Assembly: GCA_947628395.1 (NCBI GenBank)
Contig: CANQZP010000004.1
Coordinates: forward strand, 1-33,967
DNA length: 33,967 nucleotides
Source: an uncultured Clostridia bacterium
Lineage (GTDB): Bacteria; Bacillota; Clostridia; TANB77; CAG-508
Direction: 5' to 3'
Shown piece after piece: positions 9,001 through 18,400 of the stretch. The notes under the pieces were generated by a model. It ran no database searches, had not been told where the DNA came from, and saw only the letters and a program-made list of their open reading frames with translations. The translations under genes were made by a program, and so were the position numbers. The first letter of the stretch is position 1. Every line of letters starts with the position of its first letter.

Positions 9001-11505
9001 ATTGGAAGTTTTGCTTCAAAACTAGATGAGGCATCTCCAGATAGTAAAGTTTCAGCAGTTAGATACAATTTAGACTTAGAAGAGGAAGATACAACTGCAG
9101 CAGATGATTATGATAAATTCGTTCTTCTAGATTGGACTAATGATCCTGATAAAATTCAAAATTGTATGTCTTTAGATTATGGTAATGGTGGAACAGTAGA
9201 AGGAACTCCAAGTTCTTCAGAAGTACCAGTTAATCAATATAATTATGGTGTTACTGGAGGAACTTCAACTTATGTAGGATTTAAAGCTTATGAACAAGTA
9301 TTGGAAGAAGGTATAGATGATAATGCTGATAAGTACTTGATAGTATTTACAGATGGTAAAGATACAAGTAATGAGACACAGAGAAAAGAAATAGAAGAAG
9401 CAGCTACTAAATTAAAAGATGAAGGCTATACTATTATGGCTGTAATGCTAACAGGTGGTAGCATCGAATATGATACAGATCCAACTTCAGAATATCAAGA
9501 GGCTAGGAAATTTCTATTATCATTTATAGGAACAAAAGATACACCTGCTGAAGAAACAGAACAGGAAAAATATTTCTTTAGTACAGAAGAAGTAGATACT
9601 GAAGGCTCAAATACTATTGATGAATTAACAAATATTTTCACAAATGACATACTTGAGCAAATAGCAGATAATTTAACAGATTATACTACTCAAGATTATA
9701 TAGATCCTCGTTTTAATTTAATATCAAGTGAAGAAAGAGAATATGACTTAGATGCAAATGGTATTGTAACTATAATAGATACAACAGGAGAAACTTATGC
9801 AAAATGTGATTTAAAAACAGGTGAGACAATACAAGAACCAAAAACAGGAAATTTAACAATTTCAAAAGAAAAGGATAAAAATTATATAACTATAAAATTA
9901 TCTGATGATGTAGATGTTGATGCACCTACAGCTCGTTTATTCTATGATGATGGTAAAGATATGTACTACTTAAAATGGGTAAATCAAACAATTCCAGGTT
10001 GCGTTCCTGAAGTTAATAAATTATCTGTATGGAATGCTAGATTTACAGTTAAAGCAAAAGATGACTTTATAGGTGGAAATGCAGTATTAACAAATGGTAA
10101 TGATGCAAAAATGAATTATGTTTATAAAGAAGAAGATACAGATGCTTCTTCAGGAATAGATGATTATTTAAGAGTAGAAAAGGATGAATTGGCTGCAACT
10201 ACACCAACAGAGCCTGCACCAGCAGAGCCATCTACTAGTGGAACAACTGAACCTGAAGATGGAGAAGATACAGCAGGTGAGTCTGAAACAAAGGAGAATC
10301 CATACCCATCAAAAGGATTTCCTCGTGTAACAGCAAACATTCCAGCACCTACATTTACAAAAGAACAATCAAAGAAGATTTATATGGGTGAAGAAATAAG
10401 TTATGATGCAATAAAACAAGAGATTATCGATGAGCTAAATAAGACTTCAGATCCAGAAGAAGAAATGATTTTGTATTATTTAGATTATCTAGAAAGATAT
10501 GAAAAGGTTGATGATAAAGATGAAAAATTATTAGAAAAACTTTTAAAGGAAAAAACACTTACAATTCCTTATTCTTATTTACCAAATGAATCTGAAACAA
10601 ACTCAACAGGACAAGAGGCACATAAGAATGATGTTTTAGGCCAATTGGTATATAAAATAGAAGTACCTGAATTAAAAGAAGGAATAACAAATGATAGAGA
10701 TGCACGTACAATAACTTTAACAGTTGATTATCAACCAGAAAGCGTAGAAACACGTTTTGAGAAAGTTAATAATTTAATAACAGAAGGTTGTTATGAATGG
10801 GATAAAGAATATAAACCTGTTGCAGGTGATGAACAAAACGAAAAAAATGTTTTAAAAGATGACTATAAAGTAGAAATTGTTAGTGGTGAAGTTGCATTAC
10901 AAGTATTATTTGATAGCCAATTAGTAGAAATATTAAAAGGACAAGACGTAAATTATTCAGTAGATTTATATAGAAATAGTAATGGATTAATGCCACAAAA
11001 AATAGGAACTTTTAATGCTACATATAATGGCATTGATGAAATTGATACAGATGATGACGGAAATTATATATTAAAAGCTACACTTACATACGATAAAAGT
11101 TTTGAAAATTATAAGACAACAGGACTACCACTAGGAACTTATACACTTGGAGATCCAGAAATAAATTCTCCAAAATATATCAAATTTGAAGGAAGTTATG
11201 TAGTTAAAGAGGGAGACAAATATAATATTCCTAATTTATTTACAGTAGGAACAGATTTTAATGATCCTTCAAATCATTTAGCAAAATTTGTAGGTGATAC
11301 AGATATTATTTTAGGTAATACAACTGACGGAGAAGAATACTTAAATGAACGTTTTGGATTATTTGAAGTAAAACCAGTTGCTGTTTTTGAATTACCACTT
11401 ACAGGAAGCAACTCATTAGTAATGTTATATATTGTTATAGGTTCATGTGTAATAGCTGCTACAGTATTACATTTTAGTGTTAAATTGAGAAGAAAAGAAG
11501 ATTAA
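6070..11505 (+). CDS. vWA-domain LPXTG surface adhesin (pilus tip-like), with inserted LamG/ConA-like domain
   Basis: Signal peptide; Glu/Lys-rich region; MIDAS DASGS (7402-7416), distal GGTSTYVG and FTDGKD; inserted GYYEFNKGDYPN...ADLYIDNIRVYDAALEPSDVAKI (LamG-like); C-terminal LPLTGS, TM and KLRRKED. Confidence 0.88.
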   Translation: MRVFKKALLIILILCITCISTPIYAFGELINQEKEISKNRKLEVTEEKSSQDVNVPPVVEENKTPEIGEENQPVTDENKIPETSETEKNNATDTEENKTITEDENEKSGKEVAEEKEIVTEESLESVLERRKSILEGDILSKKNKSVSNETKKEAAATLFRSISMSIQDFLDNITKNTKFNKEDNKLHFIIKHWHHNQTVKNEENEEYEETNDSEKLVTIEGYIEKKENESGYKIEIRKDTGSYTSITNENKGDCSDYVENVDTTNGTITLKANPLQQDGKPLEHFTAFAVGAGRKAVDENEEQEKVTVSYKEDTHLVKIHTYYVNENMIVAGSSDKTVFGTTEGTGSLEKDTAMVYTYINDKDDTHKAGDIVKTEEGKAVYEGQTLPTGVNQEDVQLTKVYSTVEGLHTDKSISKTEDDDRKFTIDLESWFSGAKAANIGLLLDASGSMTFTSDTLDPININNRDINLTSQEKAKLKAKALTKGNFPTAPETAKDWEEEVFLTQEEVNEILNNTNTDNNPLSDSEYNYYVFNESADVNEYAPLGYWDGSLNNKLYDTLIGYYEFNKGDYPNDNVTDRDWLINSVTGNEAKLVNQISTEKMKEEPAGNVSFEIVDNPTNWKTDHHIAMKDGKGLVVKELEETGLGVLLDVKPSSDNFTISFTIEKEADSSTAKDKGSSSTSQNYTDLLYVGPLENIRDNESNFYRVVRDGSVTGSVNGVSGNSKNRLRGYQNELNNTTPPMITNVNNVFNKQNDIKTVTLVFNNGQVTSYLDGDKIGDVNDQSILLSDNNIVITGFDNDYDGADLYIDNIRVYDAALEPSDVAKINNGDNKVEAEYTAYNKYDEEEVRIASTKGYFVDSVKGGMNGWYYVNHDSDWDGHYFKPGIESAKVLWGINTNEHVYYTDSFSNPTTDVKKNHNSTNYTYTPTKNSPTKFYIDENGYLCCFYTRGTHQDQTGASYVYKKDDSADIKVESLQRAIGSFASKLDEASPDSKVSAVRYNLDLEEEDTTAADDYDKFVLLDWTNDPDKIQNCMSLDYGNGGTVEGTPSSSEVPVNQYNYGVTGGTSTYVGFKAYEQVLEEGIDDNADKYLIVFTDGKDTSNETQRKEIEEAATKLKDEGYTIMAVMLTGGSIEYDTDPTSEYQEARKFLLSFIGTKDTPAEETEQEKYFFSTEEVDTEGSNTIDELTNIFTNDILEQIADNLTDYTTQDYIDPRFNLISSEEREYDLDANGIVTIIDTTGETYAKCDLKTGETIQEPKTGNLTISKEKDKNYITIKLSDDVDVDAPTARLFYDDGKDMYYLKWVNQTIPGCVPEVNKLSVWNARFTVKAKDDFIGGNAVLTNGNDAKMNYVYKEEDTDASSGIDDYLRVEKDELAATTPTEPAPAEPSTSGTTEPEDGEDTAGESETKENPYPSKGFPRVTANIPAPTFTKEQSKKIYMGEEISYDAIKQEIIDELNKTSDPEEEMILYYLDYLERYEKVDDKDEKLLEKLLKEKTLTIPYSYLPNESETNSTGQEAHKNDVLGQLVYKIEVPELKEGITNDRDARTITLTVDYQPESVETRFEKVNNLITEGCYEWDKEYKPVAGDEQNEKNVLKDDYKVEIVSGEVALQVLFDSQLVEILKGQDVNYSVDLYRNSNGLMPQKIGTFNATYNGIDEIDTDDDGNYILKATLTYDKSFENYKTTGLPLGTYTLGDPEINSPKYIKFEGSYVVKEGDKYNIPNLFTVGTDFNDPSNHLAKFVGDTDIILGNTTDGEEYLNERFGLFEVKPVAVFELPLTGSNSLVMLYIVIGSCVIAATVLHFSVKLRRKED

Positions 11506-11509
11506 TAAT

Positions 11510-12247
11510 ATGAAAAAAACAACATTGATAATGTTTAGAATAATATCTCTTATTATAATAATAATTTGCTTAATTTTTATATATAGATGGTATAAAAGTA
11601 ATGTTAGAAATAAGGAAATACAAGAAGAAGTTGGAGAATTTATTGATGTAGAAGATGTATCTGATGAAGATTTAGATGCACAAAAACTTATAATAAATTT
11701 TAAAGAATTAAAAGAAATAAACCCTGAAACTGTAGGATGGGTAAGAGTAAATAATACTAATATAGACTTTCCAATTGTACAACATTCAGATAATACTTAT
11801 TATTTAAAACATAATTTTTATAATGAATGGAATAATTCAGGATGGATATTTGCAGATTCTGAAAATTCATTCGAAACACTAGATAAAAACACTATAATAT
11901 ATGGACACAACATGAAAAATGGTGAAATGTTTGAGAATTTATCTTATTTACTAAATGATTCTTGGAATTTTGAAAAGGAAAATTTATATTTCTCTTTTGC
12001 AACAGAAAAAAAATCATATAAAGCTGAAATATTTTCAGTATATATGAAAAAAGCTACTCAATTACAAATACCAAGCGAATTTGAAGATAACGAAGAATTT
12101 CAAGAATATATTGAAGAAATAAAAAATTCAAGTATACATGATTTTGATATTGATATAAACAAAAAAGATGAAATTATTACACTATGCACTTGTGGAGATA
12201 CAAGTAAAAATAGAATAGTAGTTCATGCAAAACTTATAGAGCTTTAG
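11510..12247 (+). CDS. srtB: Class B sortase
   Basis: Single N-terminal TM, NPETVGWVRVNNTNIDFPIVQHSDNTYYLKHNF, NTIIYGHNM, extended helix before catalytic Cys, ITLCTCGDTSKNRIVVHAKL. Matches class B sortase family features. Confidence 0.9.
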   Translation: MKKTTLIMFRIISLIIIIICLIFIYRWYKSNVRNKEIQEEVGEFIDVEDVSDEDLDAQKLIINFKELKEINPETVGWVRVNNTNIDFPIVQHSDNTYYLKHNFYNEWNNSGWIFADSENSFETLDKNTIIYGHNMKNGEMFENLSYLLNDSWNFEKENLYFSFATEKKSYKAEIFSVYMKKATQLQIPSEFEDNEEFQEYIEEIKNSSIHDFDIDINKKDEIITLCTCGDTSKNRIVVHAKLIEL

Positions 12248-12282
12248 ATAAAATATCCTAGAAACCTTGTAAATTAAAAAAA

Positions 12283-12311
12283 GTATGAGTCGCATTTTAA
12301 GCGACTCATAC
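12283..12311. terminator. Perfect 11-bp stem-loop in the leader of the giant ORF
   Basis: gtatgagtcgc (12283-12293) / gcgactcatac (12301-12311), 7-nt loop. Preceded by A7 and followed by A-rich sequence, so the canonical T-tract lies on the - strand side. Confidence 0.5.
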
Positions 12312-12421
12312 AAAAATAAATAGTGGTAGAGATAAGCCTTAACTCTACAGACAAATAAATATACAAATACTTAAAAAACGAATCATTTATTTGTTATCTA
12401 GAAAGGAGATACACAAATCAT

Positions 12422-15400
12422 ATGAAAAAGGTGGAGAAGAAACAAATGCAAAAAAATTTAAATTTAAAATTTTTATTCTTAAAACTGTTAGTGATTTCTT
12501 TAATTATAGTCACTAGCATTTTTGTGATTAAAAGGAGAAATGAATTTAATAAAATTACTGATCCAGATATACTAAGAGCTATGAATTATAAGCAATTTAA
12601 TGATGACGATAAAAAAGTAGACAATACTGGTATTAATTTTATAGCATTTTTTGCAAAAGATTTAGATGGCGATGGAACAGCTGAAATGTTAAACGGTAGC
12701 AGTAGCCTAATTGAAAACACTCCAAACTTATATATGGATATCTCTATTTCTGGAGAAGGTAAATTAAAAAATGGAGAAATCACAATTCAAGGTAGTAATT
12801 TTACTTATAGTACAGCTCAACTTCCTGATTCGATTATTGGCGAAAAATATGTAGGTCAAACTTCAAAAATAAAATTAAACGAAGAAATACCAGGTGGGCA
12901 AAGTAAAATAATTGAAGGTAAAATTAAAGCTAGTTTAGATTTGCGTTCTACAAAAAATTATTCAGGAACAGGTAAAGTAACATTAAAAGGTACATATTAT
13001 GCTAGTGATGAAGATGAAACAGGAACACCTATTGAGAAAACGTTTGATTTAGTTACAGATTGGCATGGTATTTCAAAAACTACTTTAAAAGGTACAGGAG
13101 AAACTAATACTAATGGTGGAAAAGATTTAGTTAAGGAAAATGATTTAATATTAAGTCCAACTATAGAGATTAAAGAATCTGCAAATCAACTTATTCTTCA
13201 AAAACAAGTTTTAGAAGTTGAAATTCCAGAAATTAAAGGACATGCACCTACTGAAGTAACATGTCCTGAAGCAGGTGAAAGTTTCCAATATGATAGTGAA
13301 AATAGAAAAGTTACTATTACAAAAGAAGCAAATATTGATTTAGATGGAAATGTTATAACAAGTTTAGCAAGAACAAATAAATATAAATTAACAGTAAAAT
13401 ATCCAAAAGAAGCTTTTGATGAAATAGGAGGAAGTTCGTATTCAGTTTCATTTAATGCAAAAGGATGGAATTATTGTTTAAATAATCAAAATAAAGAATT
13501 TACAAGTCCACAAGTATCAAGCAATACATGTACTATTAGATACGGATTTGAGAATCCTAAAGGATCAACAATGAATGTTTTCCCTTCTATTCAAAGTACA
13601 ATAAGTAAAAGTCCTGTTATAGATGTATATGAAGGAAAAAGAGATGAAGAATATAAAGATACTTATAGAGTATCTTGGAGATGGCTAATTGGTGATAGCA
13701 CTCAAATTAAAGGTGAAACTACTCTTGAGCAAGATAAATATGATGAATTTGACAATACCCAATCTAATAACTTTGTAAAAACCACAAGCATCTACTTTAG
13801 TGGACAAGAGCGAGTATTAGGAGAAGATGGTACTATCACAGTTTATAATAAAGATGATGATAATGAACCAATAGTTACATTTACTAAAGATAATTGGGAT
13901 AAGAATTACGAATTAGAAGGAGATATTAACAATTTGAAATTTGTAATGAGTCAGCCTATAATAAGTAATTCTGAAATGTATATTTATCAAACAAAAGAGA
14001 TAGATGATTATGAAGTTAAGAATACTTTTGATTATGAAGAATTTGATGAATTAGAAAACATTTCTACTTATGTAAAATGTACATATGATAGTTTAGTAGT
14101 ATCAAAAGGAGTTTCTGCAAAATATTATGGACCATATTCATCATTTGATTATACTATTTCACCTTCAGAAATGACTAATGTAGAGCCACAAGATGTTACA
14201 TTTACAATCAAAGCAAATAAAGAAGAGAATTATTGCGAAGGATGGGTTAATGGACAATTTTTATTAGAATTACCAGATAGTATATTAAAAGCCAATGTAA
14301 CTGATGTTTCATCTAATAATGATAAAGTAACAATAGAATCTTGGAGTTCTTATAGAGAAAATAATAAAAATTATATAAAAATTGTAACAGATAATGATGA
14401 ACCAGAAACTTTTAATATAACAATAAAGAGTCAGCTTACAGCAAATCCTTTAATGGGAACAACAACGCTAAATCCAGCACTTTATGCATATAATGAAAAA
14501 TATGATCATTATAAAAATAAATCACAAGATAAATACGACTTAAATAATAATTTAAAGACAGACGACAAAATAGGATACAAAACAGCTTCATTATCTGTTA
14601 TGGCACCTAGTGGATTACAATCATCAGAATATGTAACTGAGTATAATAATGAAAAAGACTCAAGAGTTGATGCGCCAAATATTGCTGATATTGAAAAAAC
14701 TAGTGAAGAAATGAAAGCAAAAATCAATGTAGGTTTAGTTAGTAATTATACAGGAAATATAACAGATATCGTTGTTGTAGGAAATCTTCCTTATGAAAAT
14801 AATAAAGATTTAATTACTGGAAATAGCCTAAAATCTACATTTACACCTTCTTTAAAAAATGGAATAAATATACCAGAAGAATATAAACAAGGTACAACAG
14901 TTTACTATACAGAAGACGAAAGTGCAACACAAGTTATTGATAATAAATGGACAAAAGCAGAAGATGTAACAGATAAAAATTACTCTAGATTTAAGAAATA
15001 TTTAATTGATTTTGGAACTAGAAAAGTAAGTAATAAAGGAACAATAGATATTAACTATGAAGTAACAATACCAAATACCACTGGAGTAAATAGAGCTGCA
15101 TTTGCAAGTCATGCTGTGTATTATTCTCTAGAAACAGGTAATGGTAAAATACCAACTAAACTTTCTACTAATAAAGTAGGTATACAAGTAGTAGAAAAAT
15201 ATGAACTAACAGGTGGAAAAAATAAGAGAGGATATGAAAATGTTCTTGTTCCAGGAGCAACATATAATATTAGTTATCTAGATGCTAATGATGAGCTAGT
15301 TACAAAAATTGCTACTACAGATGATCAAGGAAAATTAGTATTTGAAGATTTATATATAGAAAAAGAATATACATTAAGAGAAATTTCAGCGTCTAAAGAT

Positions 15401-18400
15401 TTTGTTGTTAGTCCAGAAATCATTAAATTTAAGGTTGTAAAACAAGAAGACGGTACTTTAAAATATGAAATTATTAGTGTAGAAAATCAAGAAACAGGAG
15501 ATTTTAGAACTGCGCCAGAATTTAAAGAAGATGAGTCTGGAATGCCTATAATGGATACTAAAATAGACGATGAAGCAAGATACGATTTAAATATTAAAAA
15601 AGTAGAAAAAGATAGTACTACTCCAATCCCAGAAGTTAGATTTACTATAAAAGGAAAAGGACTAAATGAGACTTATAAATCTGATGAACAAGGTATTGTA
15701 ACATTCCCAGCATTAATACCTGGTGTAGAATATGAAATAAAAGAAACAACTGCTGATGGATATTATGTAATACAAGATCCAATAACATTTAGTCTTGTAA
15801 GAAATGAAGAAACTCATAAATTAGAATTTAAAACAGATAGTAAATATTTAAAAGATGTTACAGTAGATGAAAATAAAGAAGAAACATTTAGAACAATTGT
15901 AGATGCACAAATAGAGAACGAAAAAATTCCTTTATATAATCTAGAAATAATAAAAGTAGAAGAAGATTTAAAAGAAGCAAATATTGAGAAATTAGATAAA
16001 CTAGAAGGTGCTAAGTTCTCAGTAATTTATCAAGATGATGATTATGTAAAAGAATATACTACAAATCAAGATGGTAAGATTACCTTAGAAGGATTATATC
16101 AATATGTAGATGGAAAATATATAACAGGAAAATATACTATTATAGAAACTTTAGCTCCTTCTGGATATGCAAGCAATAATGAAGAAATAGTAATTAGTGC
16201 GCAAAAAAATACAGATGATGAGTTAGAAGTATCAATTGAAAATAGAGATAATTTAATATCTATAAGAGATATAGAAATTGAAGATGATACAGTTAAATTA
16301 TATTTACAAGATAAACCTTTATTTGAACTTAAGAAAAAAGATTCTGAAACAGGAAATCCTTTAGTTGCAGAGTTTATAATTTATGAAGTAGATGAAAATA
16401 GAAATATTATAGATTATGCAAAAGATACTTATGATGAATATGTAGGAACTAAAAATAGTGATGGAGATTATGTAGTAAAGACAGGAGAAGATGGAATAGT
16501 AAGACTTCCACTAAGAGGAGGAATATATAAAGCAGTAGAAGTAGTATATCCAGAGGGATATAGGAAAGATGTAGCAGAAAATTACTTTATAATTGGAAAT
16601 AAGAAAATGACAGAAGTAGAGGTAGAAGAAGAAGAACCAATTATAGGAACTGTAGACATTAATTATATAGAAGATTTAGTTGATTTAGCGAAATTTGTAA
16701 ATGATGGTGATAATTATAAAGGCTATGAAGTAAGATTAATGAGAAATCTGGATTTCAAAGATCCTGGTTCATACAAGAACTATGAAAGAACAGATTATGG
16801 AGATTTAAATGGTGATGAAGAGCCTCAAACTATTATGGAAGAACTTACAAGTATAGAAGGCACAGGATTTACTCCAATTGGAACTAGAACTGTTAATCAA
16901 GGAAAGGTACTTCCATTTTCAGGAGTATTTAATGGACAAGGTCATGAAATTTCAAACTTATATATGAAATTGCCAGAAGAATCTACAAATAGCTACGGTT
17001 TCTTTGGATATACAGAAAATGCTAAAATATTAAATTTGAGCATGTCAGGTACAATATCAGGTCACCAATATATTGGAGGAATTATTGGAGAAGCTAGAGG
17101 AAACTGTGTAATAGATAATGTATGTAATAAAGTTAATATATCAGATTCACAATATGTTGGAGGAATTATTGGATGGGTATATCAAGAGGGAAGCGAGAAA
17201 CATACAATCAAAATAAGCAATTCTCATAATGAAGGAGATATAGAAAATTTTGCTTATGGCGGTGGAATAATTGGATATATAATGAATGGATCACAAGATT
17301 TATTAACAATAGAATTATCAAACTGTTATAATTCAAAAGAAATAAACTCTGGAACTAATAGTTCTTATATAGGAGGACTTATAGGTTATGATTATAATGC
17401 TAACTTAATATTTGAGAACTGTTACAATACAGGAAATATATTTGCTAATTCTGGAGCAAATGAAATAGGAGGACTTTTAAGTGGTACTTATAATGGTAAC
17501 TTGATATTAGAAAACTGTTACAATACAGGAAATATAGTTGCTGATTCTATAGTAAATCAAATAGGAGGACTTATAGGTCAAAGTAATAATGCAACATTTA
17601 AAGATTGCTATAATGAAGGAAATATAAGTTCTAATAACGAAATATCTATACAAGCTGTAGGTGGTTTCATAGGTACTGATTCTAGTAATACTACTATGAA
17701 ATTTGAAAAATGTCATAATTCAGGAGAAATAAATATTATATCAAATGATGTAGGAGGATTTATTGGTCAATCATATGGAAACTCAAATTTTGAATTTATA
17801 GATTCATTTAATGAAGGTAATATTACTTCTACACTCCGTATAGGAGGTTTTGTAGGAAGTCAATCAAATGGAAAAACAAAAATTATAAATTCATATAATA
17901 ATTCAGAACTAAAGAAAATGGAAGGAAAAAATGGGGATACCTCTATAGGAGGATTTGTTGCATCCTGCGGAGGAGATTATGAAATAACTAACTGTTATAA
18001 TTCTGGAAAAATAGAAGGAGATATTTTAGGTAATGGATCTGTTGGAGGACTTATTGCAAATTCTGGAAGTGGAAATGGAAAAATAAGTGATAGCAAAAAC
18101 TTAGCTGAAATTGAAATTGGAATGGCAGAATATATAGGAGGTATATTTGGTCAAAATTATGGCAGTTCATTAGAGATTTATAATAGCCATAATGAAAGCA
18201 ATATAACAGTAGGAGGAGAATCATCAAACACTAATAACAGCTATCGTTATATTGGTGGAATTATAGGTTTGGGTAGTTGTCCTACTAAAATTAATTCTTG
18301 TTATAATACTGGAACTATAACTAATAAAAGGAGTCAAATAAGTGGTTATGATTATATTGGTGGTATTGAAGGTATAAATAGATATCCAGGTTATTTAAAA

